Shown: positions 51,326-61,310, counted from the first letter of the stretch. The stretch is 64,000 nucleotides of DNA from BQWY01 sp046351095 (GCA_046351095.1 JAXLZC010000001.1:434001-498000), one strand, 5' to 3'. The notes: generated from the sequence alone by a model not told the origin. Numbers and translations: made by a program.

Positions 51326-52585
51326 GTGCCGAAACGCGTGCTGAAAGTTGTTCAGCGACAGGCGACGAAGGTCAGTCGACCGCCCTCGGCGTCGCTGCCG
51401 CTATTGCGGTGGATCGAGCCGATCAAAGCCATGGCGATCTTGGCCGTGGTGATCGTCCATGTCCAGGCCGCTATGTACGATCGCACCCCTTGGGTGTTGC
51501 AAGCCTCTCGTGAGCTGCCGAATCTGTGGGAGCGTCTCGATCTCATCTTGCCCCCGCATGAGTCGATCTGGCTGACCATTGCCCATTCCTTGAGTATGTT
51601 GGGCGGAAACGCGCCCGGTGTGTTTATTGTCGTGAGTGGTCTGACGCTCGCCTGGTCCGCCCTTCACGCCAAGCAGGATGCGGAGTGGCTGAAGCAGTTT
51701 TATGTGCGTCGGGCGCTGCGGATCTTTCCGTTTTATATCGCTGCGCATGTCATCGACCTGTTGCTGGCCGCCTTCCTTCCTGGGGCGCAGCTACAACTCG
51801 AATGGCCGCAGGCATTCCTGAGCCTGCTCGGCTTGCGGTTTACCAGCGAGCTCTTCAGTTATTTCGATCCGGCCTGGTGGTTCATCTGGCTGATCCTGCA
51901 GCTCTACCTCGTCTTCCCGGCCTTGCTGTGGATCCTGCGCCGAGCCGGGATCCCGATGTTTCTCGCCGTGACGCTGGGGATCACCTTTGCCTGTCGTATC
52001 TGGGTCGTGCAGTCGGTCGATGACGTGCAGCATTGGCGAATGGGGATTACCTTCGTCTCGCGGCTGGCGGAATTTTCGGTAGGGATGGCGGTGGCGCAGT
52101 GGGTGTTTACGCATCGTCGCGAACTGGCCGGGCCGGTTGCAGCGCATACGGTACGACAGTTTTTTCTCTGGTCGCTCGGGACCTACATCGCCGGCCTGCT
52201 TGCCCAGACGACGCTGGCCGGTACCGTTATGTCCGCCCTGTTGGTGTCCGTTGGGATGACGGGAATTTTTTGGTGTCTTGCCGAACTTGTTTTGCCGCGA
52301 CAGCCGATTTTGGCCAGCACCATGCGGTGGATCGGACTGCATGCCTACGGCATCTACCTCCTGCATTTCCTGCCGTTTAAATGGATGGTCGACCTGTATC
52401 CTGGTTCGCCTCGGACACAGCTCCTCGCCTTCCTGGCCGTGTTTGCTGGCGCCTGTTTTTGCGCCTGGCTGATGGAGTTGAGTATCGGTCCGTTCCTCCG
52501 GGCGCGCCATCGCCCGACTACAAGACCGGTCGGTTTTTCTGCGGCTCGCGCCGGCCAGAGGCGTGCGCTTCTCGGGTCTCAATAG
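51326..52585 (+). CDS. membrane acyltransferase (acyltransferase-3 family)
   Basis: 419 aa from a GTG. The family entry motif is RWIEPIKAMAILAVVIVHVQAAM with the catalytic His in helix 1; about ten hydrophobic helices follow (APGVFIVVSGLTLAWSAL, RRALRIFPFYIAAHVIDLLL, WWFIWLILQLYLVFPALLW, WIGLHAYGIYLLHFLPFKWM). These enzymes O-acetylate or otherwise acylate extracytoplasmic sugars. A cytoplasmic Arg-rich tail ends the protein. No neighbouring glycan genes, so the target is unknown. Confidence 0.88.
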   Translation: MPKRVLKVVQRQATKVSRPPSASLPLLRWIEPIKAMAILAVVIVHVQAAMYDRTPWVLQASRELPNLWERLDLILPPHESIWLTIAHSLSMLGGNAPGVFIVVSGLTLAWSALHAKQDAEWLKQFYVRRALRIFPFYIAAHVIDLLLAAFLPGAQLQLEWPQAFLSLLGLRFTSELFSYFDPAWWFIWLILQLYLVFPALLWILRRAGIPMFLAVTLGITFACRIWVVQSVDDVQHWRMGITFVSRLAEFSVGMAVAQWVFTHRRELAGPVAAHTVRQFFLWSLGTYIAGLLAQTTLAGTVMSALLVSVGMTGIFWCLAELVLPRQPILASTMRWIGLHAYGIYLLHFLPFKWMVDLYPGSPRTQLLAFLAVFAGACFCAWLMELSIGPFLRARHRPTTRPVGFSAARAGQRRALLGSQ

Positions 52586-52647
52586 AGGACGCGGGCTGCG
52601 CGTCGTCCGTCTAGACAGTTCCCTCCGAGTTTCGTACAGTCCGCCGC

Positions 52648-53718
52648 ATGCGGACAATCAACCGTGCCGGAACGTGTCGCGTATGGTTGACCTTGCGTGC
52701 GGCACTCCTGTGTTTTTTGACGGCCGCCTGTCATCGACAGACCGTTCCCATCAATTCCACCGACGTCGATTCGAAACCACCCTGTAGCCAGAGATCGCTC
52801 GTCGAGGCCTCGCTTCCGGACATCAACGAAAGGCTCGCGACTCGTCGGTCGGCCGAGTCGAACAGGTTGTCGCCGACTCAGCAGCAGGCTTTGTTGGATA
52901 CAGTGCGGCGAATGCACCTTCCTGGTGTGCTCACGGTGCTGGCATCGGGACAGGGTAATGGGGCAGGCAGCACTGAGCAGCATGTCGGACACCCGACGCG
53001 ATCGTTTCTGGACCCCGTCACGCGAGAAGCGCTCAGGACAAAGCTGCTCGAGAAGGCGCAGGGGGCAATCGACGAGAAGACGATCGCCGTTCCTGGTGTC
53101 CCCGGTATTGCCTTGTCGAAACACGAGGTCGCGCGCGCCATGGTGTTGCTCGAATCGGGCCAATTCGAGAGCGACGTGCGCGATGTGACGGCGACGGCGC
53201 TCGATGCCGGCTTTCAGCTGGTGACGAGCGACAAGGGCGAACTCGTGCGTGCGATCCTCGGAAAGGGGCCACGCGCCATCTCGCGCGAATGGTTGTGTTT
53301 GGAAGGATTACAGCGCACCGGGTGCATGTGGCACGAGTGGCCGGCCGTCGCGAAGAGTGTATTGAAAGGCGAGTCGGTGCCCGATCACGGGTTATATCGC
53401 GAGACGTTGCGTGTGCTGGCCGACACGGACGTCGGCCAGGCGTCCTTCACGACGGTCGCGCGATTGCTGGACAACGAGACGGTGCGGTTGGCGCTGATTC
53501 TCTATGCGCGTACGCAGGGCGTGGCGATTACGGAGGAGCAGCTTCGGCAGGTGAAAGGATTTTTTCAGGCCGACGCACCGGGTTATGCCAATCTGGCCGT
53601 CGTCCTAGGGCCGGCGTTGTCGACTTTAACGGCGCAGTACCATGGTGACGAGGTCGTAGCTGTTTTGCGTCGTATGGCCAATCGGTATGCCGACGAGGGC
53701 TGTCGCGCCGCACTGTAG
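52648..53718 (+). CDS. lipoprotein of unknown function
   Basis: 356 aa. Lipobox at Cys28 (LTAACHR). The mature part has a disordered Ser/Arg-rich start and then two helical blocks: LSPTQQQALLDTVRRMHLPGVLTVLASG and a mostly helical C-terminal half (KSVLKGESVPDHGLYRETLRVLADTD, FTTVARLLDNETVRLALILYAR, EEQLRQVKGFFQADAPGYANLA). There are two cysteine pairs (LCLEGLQRTGC). I recognise no family. It overlaps the next frame's upstream reading but not its true start. Confidence 0.6.
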   Translation: MRTINRAGTCRVWLTLRAALLCFLTAACHRQTVPINSTDVDSKPPCSQRSLVEASLPDINERLATRRSAESNRLSPTQQQALLDTVRRMHLPGVLTVLASGQGNGAGSTEQHVGHPTRSFLDPVTREALRTKLLEKAQGAIDEKTIAVPGVPGIALSKHEVARAMVLLESGQFESDVRDVTATALDAGFQLVTSDKGELVRAILGKGPRAISREWLCLEGLQRTGCMWHEWPAVAKSVLKGESVPDHGLYRETLRVLADTDVGQASFTTVARLLDNETVRLALILYARTQGVAITEEQLRQVKGFFQADAPGYANLAVVLGPALSTLTAQYHGDEVVAVLRRMANRYADEGCRAAL

Positions 53719-53848
53719 TCGTGAGCGACAGGCATCGATCGCTTCGCGGCGCGACAACACCGCTCCCTTACTTCCCCCTCGACGAATTGCCGGACAAGCG
53801 GCTATAGATAGAGTCGGTTCGTGCTCCAACTCGGCGATGGAGGAACAC

Positions 53849-55087
53849 ATGCGCATCGCACCGAACGTACACCCTGTATGGATGGAACGGGTCTGGTTAT
53901 GGAGCCTCGCGCTGGCGCTCGGTTGTACACTCGGCCTGTCCACTTCAGCGACTGCGGCTGAGTCCACGGGCACTACGCCCGAGGCCTCCCCGTTTCAGGC
54001 CTGCACGCAGCCGGTGTTGCCGGACAAAGTGGCCTGCCTCGAAGCGGCGCTTTCGCGTCTCATCGATACCGTCGGGACAGAGACGTCACTGACCGAACTG
54101 GAACGGCTGGCGAACGTCGATCGCGACGTGCTCGCGGAGTCGCATCCGTTGGTCCACCATATCGGCAAGCGGACGTTTGCGCGCTATAAAACTGCCGCCG
54201 AAGCGCTGTCCCACTGCACGGCGCAATTTTGGTCCGGCTGTTATCACGGTGTGCTCCAGGCGTATCTGAGTAGTCTCCCGCAAGTCCAGCCGCAGCATAT
54301 CCTCTCGCTCTGTCCGGTGACCGAGGCGGTTCCGGTCTATTCCTTTCCTCGGTATAACTGCTTGCATGGTGTCGGCCACGGCATCACGATGCAGTTTCGG
54401 TACGACGTCCTGAAGAGTTTGGCCTTTTGCGACGCGTTCCCCGGACCATGGGAGCGGGAAAGTTGTTATGGCGGCGTGTTTATGGAAAACATCGTCGCGT
54501 TTCAGGAGGCGCGTCGCGCGCCCGCCGGTCATCAGCATGGGGAGGGCGATGAACATGGCGGCGGGCACCACGGCGCAGGTCCGCCCCCCACACCGTTTTT
54601 AAACCCCGACGATCTGCTCTATCCCTGTTCGGTGCTGCACGACAAATATCTGTCCGCCTGTTATCTGATGCAGACCTCGTCGATCCTGACCTTTACCGGT
54701 TACGATTTTTCGCGCGCCTTTCCGGTCTGCGCCAAAGTGCCGACGGCGTTTCAGGTCACCTGCGCGCGCAGCCTCGGTCGCGACATCAGCGGATTTACGA
54801 TGCGGCAGCCGGATCGTGTGCGGGAGCTCTGCGCCTTGGGCAACGGCTCGCAGGTCGTGGAGTGTCTGATCGGGGCGACGAAGGATTTTATGCTGACCGA
54901 TGCGAGTCCGGAGCCGGGCTTGGCACTCTGTCGCACGGTGACGGCGGATCAGAAGTCGGCTTGTTATGCGACGGTGGGCGAAATTCTCCTGACGCTGTTG
55001 CCGGATCGCCCCGGTCGTGAAACCGTCTGCCGTCGAGCAGAGGCGGATTACATCGAAGCGTGCTTGGTGTCGGTGCGAGAGTTTTAG
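53849..55087 (+). CDS. secreted protein of regularly spaced C-x10-C repeats with His clusters
   Basis: 412 aa from the ATG at 53849 (GGAGG upstream). A signal peptide cleaves near ATAAEST. Cysteines come in pairs 11 residues apart: 52/63, then 260/271, 294/305, 328/339, 361/372 and 394/405, with a period of 33-34 residues across the C-terminal half; the looser pairs 123/131 and 194/206 lie between. Histidine motifs HHIGK (103-104), CYHGV (131) and CLHGVGHG (171-178) and a His-rich loop at 218-241 suggest metal binding. The helical-hairpin period suggests disulfide-stapled repeats. I do not recognise a described family. Confidence 0.75.
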   Translation: MRIAPNVHPVWMERVWLWSLALALGCTLGLSTSATAAESTGTTPEASPFQACTQPVLPDKVACLEAALSRLIDTVGTETSLTELERLANVDRDVLAESHPLVHHIGKRTFARYKTAAEALSHCTAQFWSGCYHGVLQAYLSSLPQVQPQHILSLCPVTEAVPVYSFPRYNCLHGVGHGITMQFRYDVLKSLAFCDAFPGPWERESCYGGVFMENIVAFQEARRAPAGHQHGEGDEHGGGHHGAGPPPTPFLNPDDLLYPCSVLHDKYLSACYLMQTSSILTFTGYDFSRAFPVCAKVPTAFQVTCARSLGRDISGFTMRQPDRVRELCALGNGSQVVECLIGATKDFMLTDASPEPGLALCRTVTADQKSACYATVGEILLTLLPDRPGRETVCRRAEADYIEACLVSVREF

Positions 55088-55164
55088 CGGAGAAGCACAG
55101 GATATGAACGGGGGGGCGGATGACGCGGCGGGCGCCGCGCCATCCGCTCGTAACCGATGAGAGC

Positions 55165-56028
55165 TTACGCGGCCGAGGCAAGCGGACGTGGATAGATAAT
55201 CGCCAACATATCCTTCAGTCCCGCCTCGGCAGTCATGACGATGTCGCGAGCCTGCTCCGCGGAGGCGCCGAGCGCGTGCAAAGCCGCGGTCGTATCGGCC
55301 TGTGTGAACGCCTCGTCGACCGACTGCGTTTCCAACAGATCCGACAAGCGTCCGCTGACGAAAAGAATCTGCGCATAGGGAGCGGCGTCGCCGGCATTCG
55401 TCGGCTCGCTCTGGTGTCGAATGATCGCTTCGAAGTGCGCCGGCATACCCCACCGCTGCATCAACTCCGCGCCGACTTCGGCATAGTCGCAACCGATGTT
55501 TTCCTGTTCCACTTCCGCCAAGGGTTGACTGAGATGCGAGGCCTCGATGAGCGCGGACTGCACCCGCTCCGGCACCGTCTGATACATCACCAGGTGACCG
55601 ACTTCACGCAGTAAGCCGAGGATAAAACATTCGTCGGCATGTTCGAGTTTCGCGGCCTTCGCAAACCCGTCGGCCAGCAATCCGCACCGCACGCTCCGTC
55701 GCCAGTATTCGGTCATGTTCATCACGCTGGCCGGGATTTTGGGAAATGCTTTTGTGACGGAGGTCGTGAGGACGATGTCCTGAATGGCATGCATGCCCAA
55801 CATATTGACCGCTTGGGCGAGCGAGCCGACGTGGCGCGGCAATCCGTAGAGCGGGCTGTTGACCGCTTGCAAGATGCGCGCAGTGATGGCCGGGTCGAGC
55901 GCGAGGACCTTTGCCAAATCCGCAACCGAGCTATTGGGATCGTTCACGACGTCCCTGACGCGGACATAAATCTCCGGCAGGGAAAAAAGCTGGTCGCACG
56001 ACGCAACGAGTTCCTGAGCGGATGACAT
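55165..56028 (-). CDS. HDOD-domain signalling protein
   Basis: 287 aa. The HDOD pattern is clear: LFSLPEIYVRVRDVVNDPNSSVADLAKVLALDPAITARILQAVNS, PLYGLPRHVGSLAQAVNMLG and the HD-like region EYWRRSVRCGLLADGFAKAAK. Metal-binding His/Asp of true HD phosphohydrolases are replaced, as usual in HDOD. These proteins sit in c-di-GMP or stress-signalling circuits. Stand-alone, without a GGDEF or receiver domain. Its upstream gap (56029-56184) holds nothing obvious. Confidence 0.9.
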   Translation of the reverse strand: MSSAQELVASCDQLFSLPEIYVRVRDVVNDPNSSVADLAKVLALDPAITARILQAVNSPLYGLPRHVGSLAQAVNMLGMHAIQDIVLTTSVTKAFPKIPASVMNMTEYWRRSVRCGLLADGFAKAAKLEHADECFILGLLREVGHLVMYQTVPERVQSALIEASHLSQPLAEVEQENIGCDYAEVGAELMQRWGMPAHFEAIIRHQSEPTNAGDAAPYAQILFVSGRLSDLLETQSVDEAFTQADTTAALHALGASAEQARDIVMTAEAGLKDMLAIIYPRPLASAA

Positions 56029-56184
56029 AACCGAGGCCTCCTTGCCGAGTCGTCCATGACCGGCGCCAAGACATATGAAGTGCTGCTCGTCTTGTCGGTT
56101 GTTCGCGGGAAAAACTGTAGGGCCTTGGGACTAGGCTAGCGGGGCCGGGCTAGGCTGAAGGGCTGGCGGGGAGATGCGGCGGCG

Positions 56185-58020
56185 TCACGCCGGCGAACCG
56201 CGTTTGAGTTCGAGCTCGGCCCAACGGCTATACAGCCGCTCGACCTGCGCTTCCGCCTCGGCCAGCGCGGCGTAGCGCGTTTGTAAGGCGTCGGCGTCCG
56301 CGACGATGGCTGGGTCCGTCGAGGCTTGTTGGGCGGCGGCAACGGCGGCTTCCGCCTTGGCGATGCTGCTTTCCATACCGTCCCATTCCTGCTGCTCGCG
56401 ATACGTCAATTTTTTGGCGCTGGATTTTGGGCGAGCCGTCGCTTGCGGCGCGGCGTCCGTGTCCGACGAGGGCGTCGGCTTCGTGTTCTTTTCGCGTTGG
56501 CGGCGAGCGACCGTGGCTTCCCATTGCGCCAAGTCCGCAAACCATTCAGCCTGCCCTTCGCCGTCGAGCGCGAGGATGTGCGTCGAGACACGGTCGAGTA
56601 ACCAGCGATCATGCGTGACGAGCACCAAGGCGCCGGGAAATTCCACGAGGCTGTCTTCCAGCACGTCCAACGTCGGGATATCCAAGTCGTTCGTCGGCTC
56701 GTCCAAGATGAGCAGGTCGGCCGGTTGCAACATCAAGCGCGCGATCAACAGACGCGCTTGCTCGCCGCCCGATAAACGCGAGACGGGGAGATCGAGTTGT
56801 TCCGGTCGGAATAAAAACCGCTTCGCCCAGGAGACGACGTGAACGGATCGGTCGTTGTGCACGACGGCGTCGCCTGCCGGCGCGAGCGCGCGGCGGAGCG
56901 TGAGCTGTTGATCCAGCGACTCGCGATGCTGCTCGAACGATACGATGCGGAGCCGCTCCGCATGTTTGATGGTTCCGGCATCCGGTTGCAACGTGCCGTC
57001 GAGCACGCGCAGGAGCGAGGTTTTCCCGCTGCCGTTGGCGCCCAACAGTCCCACCCGTTGTCCCGGACCGAAGTGCAGATCGAGACTGGTGACGAGCGGA
57101 CGTCCGCCGCGGACGATGGTCAGGCCGGTGCCGACGACCAACTGTTTCGATTGCCGACCGGAGGACGAAAATTCGATGCCGGCGGTCTGGCGCTGCGCGC
57201 GTGTCTCCGCATCGGCCAACTCGTCGATCATCGTGTGTGCAGAATCGATACGCGCCTTGGCCTTCGTCGTGCGCGCTTTCGGCCCGCGCCGCAACCAATC
57301 GATTTCGCGCCGCACCCGATTCGCCAGCGACGATTGATACTCCGCCTCCGCTTGGAGAAACGCGTCGCGCTGCTCGAGAAAATCGCTGTACCGCCCCGTG
57401 GCTTGAAACACGCCGTCTTTGTAACAACGGTTCAGTTCGAGCATGCGTGAGGTGACCGATTCCAAAAATCGCCGGTCATGGCTAATGGCGAGGAAGGCGC
57501 GGGCGCGCTGCGTCAGCAGTTGTTCGAGCCACAAAATGCCTTCAACGTCCAAATGGTTCGTCGGCTCGTCCAGCAGCAACAGATCGGGGTCGAGCAGCAG
57601 CGCCTGCGTGATGGCTAACCGTTTGCGCCAGCCTCCGGAGAGGTGATCGACACGTTGCTCCAGGTCGGGAAATTGTCCGATGCTGAAGGCGCGGGCGAGG
57701 CGGGCGCCTTGTTCGTGCGGATCCTGTCCGTCGGCGCGTAACGTATCCGTCAGCACCTCTTCAATGGTCTTGCCCTGAGGAAACTGCGTATCCTGCGCAA
57801 CGTAGCCGATACGCGTCTGCCGCCGTAGCGTGCGCGTACCGCTGTCCGGTGTCTCGAGACCGGCCAAAATTTTTAACAGCGTCGACTTGCCGGAGCCGTT
57901 GGGGCCGACGAGTCCGACGCGGTCGCCGTCGAATACTGCGAGCGACAAGTCGCTGAACAGCGCTTTGACGCCGAAACTTTTTCCGATCGATTCACAACTG
58001 AGCAGGACCGTGGGCGGCAT
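56185..58020 (-). CDS. uup: ABC-F ATPase (Uup type)
   Basis: 611 aa. Two ABC domains: Walker A GPNGSGKSTLLK, signature LSGGWRKR and Walker B LLLLDEPTNHLD in the first; GANGSGKTSLL, LSGGEQAR and LLILDEPTNDLD in the second. The P-site-tRNA-interaction linker lies between (EYQSSLANRVRREIDWLRRG). The C-terminal coiled coil (SIAKAEAAVAAAQQASTDP, LAEAEAQVERLYSRWAEL) marks the Uup subfamily, implicated in ribosome and branched-DNA handling. No transmembrane part. Its promoter is visible just upstream. Confidence 0.93.
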   Translation of the reverse strand: MPPTVLLSCESIGKSFGVKALFSDLSLAVFDGDRVGLVGPNGSGKSTLLKILAGLETPDSGTRTLRRQTRIGYVAQDTQFPQGKTIEEVLTDTLRADGQDPHEQGARLARAFSIGQFPDLEQRVDHLSGGWRKRLAITQALLLDPDLLLLDEPTNHLDVEGILWLEQLLTQRARAFLAISHDRRFLESVTSRMLELNRCYKDGVFQATGRYSDFLEQRDAFLQAEAEYQSSLANRVRREIDWLRRGPKARTTKAKARIDSAHTMIDELADAETRAQRQTAGIEFSSSGRQSKQLVVGTGLTIVRGGRPLVTSLDLHFGPGQRVGLLGANGSGKTSLLRVLDGTLQPDAGTIKHAERLRIVSFEQHRESLDQQLTLRRALAPAGDAVVHNDRSVHVVSWAKRFLFRPEQLDLPVSRLSGGEQARLLIARLMLQPADLLILDEPTNDLDIPTLDVLEDSLVEFPGALVLVTHDRWLLDRVSTHILALDGEGQAEWFADLAQWEATVARRQREKNTKPTPSSDTDAAPQATARPKSSAKKLTYREQQEWDGMESSIAKAEAAVAAAQQASTDPAIVADADALQTRYAALAEAEAQVERLYSRWAELELKRGSPA

Positions 58021-58048
58021 CCGTCGACTCCTTCATGCGAAGCGACGG

Positions 58049-58078
58049 AGTATACGGCGCGACACCGCGCGCTGTCAG
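58049..58078 (-). promoter_or_regulatory. uup promoter
   Basis: On the minus strand, -35 CTGACA at 58078-58073, 18-bp spacer, -10 TATACT at 58054-58049; start near 58042, about 21 nt before the ATG. Confidence 0.6.
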
Positions 58079-58122
58079 CTTGAACCGTACGTCGATGGCG
58101 TGCTGCGTCAGCGCGCCGCGCC

Positions 58123-58152
58123 TTGAAGTGCCGCAAACCTCTCTGATATTCT
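58123..58152 (+). promoter_or_regulatory. purH promoter
   Basis: -35 TTGAAG at 58123-58128, 18-bp spacer, -10 TATTCT at 58147-58152, about 95 nt before the purH ATG. Moderate match. Confidence 0.45.
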
Positions 58153-58254
58153 TCGCGCGCTTTTCACGCGCAATGTGTGTCTCGTGCGTCGCTCGTTCGA
58201 CGTGCGTGGGCGATGCGCTTCCTGAATTTCCCGTCATCGTAGGAGGAGTCGGAC

Positions 58255-59808
58255 ATGGCCGGCATCAAGCGGGCGTTGATCAGTGTGTCGGATAAAACCG
58301 GGGTCATCGATATGGCCAAGGGCCTGGCCGCGTTGGGCGCGGAAATTTTGTCGACGGGCGGGACGGCGAAGTCGTTGCGCGATGCCGGCGTGGCCGTCAC
58401 GGATGTGGCCGCCTATACCGGGTCGCCGGAAATTCTCGACGGGCGCGTGAAGACGCTCCATCCGAAAATTCACGGCGGCTTGCTGGGCCGGCGCTCGCTG
58501 CCCGCGCATGTGCAACAAATGACGCAACACAACATTGGCCCGATCGATGTCGTCGTGGTCAATCTGTATCCGTTCGAGGCGACCATCGCCAAGCCGAATT
58601 GTCCCTTCGAAGAGGCCATCGAAAATATCGACATCGGCGGGCCGTCGATGCTCCGCTCCGCCGCGAAGAATCATGAAGACGTGTTGGTCGTGGTCGACCC
58701 GAAAGACTATCAGCGCGTGTTGGATGCGGCGAAGGTGGGGAACGCCACACACGAATTACGACGCGAACTGGCGATGAAAGTGTTCCAGCACACTGCGCGG
58801 TACGACAGCCTCATCGCGGGGTATTTGGAAAAACAGGTCGGCGGCGCCGATCAAAAATTCCCGGCCATCTTGTCGATGCAGTTCGAGCGCGCCGAGATTT
58901 TGCGCTACGGGGAAAATCCGCACCAGCAGGGCGCGTTTTATCGCGAGTTCAACGCCAAGGAGCCTTCGGTGTCGCGTGGGAAAATCCTCCACGGCAAGGC
59001 GATGTCCTACAACAATTTCCTCGATGCGAATTCCGCATTGGAACTGGTGAAGGAATTCGACCAGACGGCGGTCGCCATCATCAAACACAACAATCCCTGC
59101 GGCGTGGCGCTCGGTGCGACGCCGGTTGAAGCCTACGTGAAGGCGCGCGCGACGGATCCGGTCTCCGCGTTCGGCGGTGTGCTGGCGTTCAATCGCCCGG
59201 TCGATTTGCCTGCCGCGAAGGAAATTACCTCTACGTTCGTCGAGGTCGTGATCGCCCCGAGTTTCGCCGAGGACGCGCTGGCCGAGTTGCGACGGAAAAA
59301 AGATTTACGCCTGTTGGAAGTCGGCCCGTTGGCGAAAGCCGGTCCGGAAGGGGTCGACCTCAAGAAGCTCGTCGGTGGATTAATCGTGCAGGATCGTGAT
59401 TTGGGTGTTTTGCCGGACATCAAGACCCTCGCCGTGCCGACCGTGCGGAAACCGACCGCAGAAGAATATGCCGCCTGCGCGTTTGCGTGGGTCGTGTGTA
59501 AACACGTGAAGTCGAATGCGATCATCTACGGCAAGCCGGGCGAGATCGTCGGCATCGGCGCCGGCCAGATGAGCCGCGTCGACTCGGTGAAGTTGGCGGC
59601 CATGAAAGCCCAGTCGTCCGTGAAGGGCTGCGTGATGGCGTCCGATGCGTTTTTCCCGTTCCGCGACGGCATCGACGCGGCGGCCGAAGCCGGTATCACC
59701 TGCGTCATTCAGCCGGGCGGATCGATCCGCGACGCCGAAGTGACCAAGGCGGTCGATGAACATGGGATGGCGATGATTTTGACGGGCATGCGCCACTTCC
59801 GCCACTAG
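58255..59808 (+). CDS. purH: bifunctional AICAR formyltransferase/IMP cyclohydrolase
   Basis: 517 aa. Completes de novo IMP synthesis. The N-terminal MGS-fold cyclohydrolase is visible (RALISVSDKTGVIDMAKGL, EILSTGGTAKSLRDAG, DGRVKTLHPKIHGGLLG) and the C-terminal AICAR transformylase has KHNNPCGVALG with the catalytic His, SAFGGVLAFNRP, GIGAGQMSRVDSVKLA and SDAFFPFRDGIDAAAEAG. Full length. GGAGGAG precedes the ATG. purD follows 204 bp later in the same direction. Confidence 0.97.
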   Translation: MAGIKRALISVSDKTGVIDMAKGLAALGAEILSTGGTAKSLRDAGVAVTDVAAYTGSPEILDGRVKTLHPKIHGGLLGRRSLPAHVQQMTQHNIGPIDVVVVNLYPFEATIAKPNCPFEEAIENIDIGGPSMLRSAAKNHEDVLVVVDPKDYQRVLDAAKVGNATHELRRELAMKVFQHTARYDSLIAGYLEKQVGGADQKFPAILSMQFERAEILRYGENPHQQGAFYREFNAKEPSVSRGKILHGKAMSYNNFLDANSALELVKEFDQTAVAIIKHNNPCGVALGATPVEAYVKARATDPVSAFGGVLAFNRPVDLPAAKEITSTFVEVVIAPSFAEDALAELRRKKDLRLLEVGPLAKAGPEGVDLKKLVGGLIVQDRDLGVLPDIKTLAVPTVRKPTAEEYAACAFAWVVCKHVKSNAIIYGKPGEIVGIGAGQMSRVDSVKLAAMKAQSSVKGCVMASDAFFPFRDGIDAAAEAGITCVIQPGGSIRDAEVTKAVDEHGMAMILTGMRHFRH

Positions 59809-60012
59809 TCGGATGTTGAAACGCCAGTCCAGCGTCGTTCTCACATCGCTCGGGATCTGCGACGTACCAGTTCGTACGCCTCGATCCCTTGTTCGTTGCG
59901 GCCTTGCTGGACCTGCCGTTTGAACATCCTTTGTGATGTGTGGGGCTGCAGTCTCCTTGAATGTCCGGTTTGAGTGTTTGTAAATCGGCACGGTGTTGAA
60001 AGGGATGTCCTC

Positions 60013-61299
60013 GTGAAAGTGTTGGTCGTCGGCAGCGGTGGGCGCGAGCATGCGATGGTGTGGAAGCTCGCCCAGAGTCCGCGTGTGACGCAGGTCTTTT
60101 GCGCGCCGGGAAATGGCGGCATCGCCGACCTGGCCACCTGTGTGCCGATTGCGGTCGACAAGGTCGAGGAGCTGAAAGCCTTTGTGCAACGCGAGGGCAT
60201 CGGCCTGACCGTCGTCGGTCCCGAAGCGCCCCTGGCGGCCGGGCTTGTCGACGAGTTTCGTAAGGTCAAGCTGCGTGTGTTCGGGCCCACAAAAGCAGCC
60301 GCCGAACTCGAAGCCAGCAAAATTTTCACGAAAGATCTGTTGCGTCGCGAACGCATTCCGACGGCCGACTCGGCGTCGTTCGACCAATTGGAACCGGCGC
60401 TCGCCTATCTCAAGACCCATCCGGCGCCGATCGTCATCAAAGCCGACGGATTGGCACAGGGCAAAGGCGTGATCGTCGCGACCAGCGATGCGCAGGCCGA
60501 AGAAGCCGTCCGCGACATTCTGGAGCGCAAAGTATTCGGATCCGCCGGACAACGCGTGTTGATCGAAGCGTTTCTCGACGGCGAAGAACTCACCGTCATG
60601 GCCTTCACCGACGGCCGCACGGTCGTACCGATGGTGCCCGCGCAAGATCACAAACGTGTCGGTGACGGAGACAGCGGGTTGAACACCGGCGGGATGGGGG
60701 CCTATGCGCCGGCTCCGCTGGGCACATCCGCGCTGATCGAACGTGTCGTGAAGACGGTCTTGCAGCCGACGGTCGATGCGATGGCCCGCATGGGCCGACC
60801 GTTTCAAGGCGTACTCTATGCCGGGTTGATAGTCGTCAAAGGCGAACCCTACGTCTTAGAGTTTAATGCGCGGATGGGTGATCCGGAGACGCAGGTCGTC
60901 TTGCCGCTCTTGAAAACCGATCTACTCGATGTGATCGATGCCGTCGTGGAACATCGTTTGGATCAACTCCCGATCGAATGGCACGCGCAGTCGGCCGTCT
61001 GTGTGGTGATGACGGCGCCGGGTTATCCTGGATCCTATCCCACAGGTTCGCCGATCGGTGGCCTACGCAGTTCTTCTGAAGATCGACAGGCCATCGTGTT
61101 TCATGCAGGCACGGCACGTCGCGACCAGGCCATCGTCACAAACGGCGGGCGAGTACTCGGCATCACAGCGTTGGGCGGATCGATCGCCGATGCGCGCGAC
61201 CGGGCCTATGCGCTGGTGCGCACGCTTCACTTCGACGGGTGCCATTTCCGAACCGATATCGCGGCGCGTGCGCTGCGTCTCTCGCACACCTCCTCCTAG
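60013..61299 (+). CDS. purD: phosphoribosylamine-glycine ligase
   Basis: 428 aa from the GTG at 60013, the start that yields the family N-terminus VKVLVVGSGGREHAMVWKL. ATP-grasp enzyme of purine synthesis: KIFTKDLLRRERIPTADSASF, IVIKADGLAQGKGVIVAT, EEFLDGEELTVMAFTDG-type FLDGEELTVM, GGMGAYAPAP and FNARMGDPETQVVLPLL. Full length. The end overlaps the upstream reading of the next gene. Confidence 0.96.
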   Translation: MKVLVVGSGGREHAMVWKLAQSPRVTQVFCAPGNGGIADLATCVPIAVDKVEELKAFVQREGIGLTVVGPEAPLAAGLVDEFRKVKLRVFGPTKAAAELEASKIFTKDLLRRERIPTADSASFDQLEPALAYLKTHPAPIVIKADGLAQGKGVIVATSDAQAEEAVRDILERKVFGSAGQRVLIEAFLDGEELTVMAFTDGRTVVPMVPAQDHKRVGDGDSGLNTGGMGAYAPAPLGTSALIERVVKTVLQPTVDAMARMGRPFQGVLYAGLIVVKGEPYVLEFNARMGDPETQVVLPLLKTDLLDVIDAVVEHRLDQLPIEWHAQSAVCVVMTAPGYPGSYPTGSPIGGLRSSSEDRQAIVFHAGTARRDQAIVTNGGRVLGITALGGSIADARDRAYALVRTLHFDGCHFRTDIAARALRLSHTSS

Positions 61300-61310
61300 C
61301 GGAGGGTCCC

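Noticed and set aside
59380..60807. 475-aa open frame on the minus strand across purH and purD
   Set aside because: Overlaps two certain genes and the intergenic gap and has no domain.
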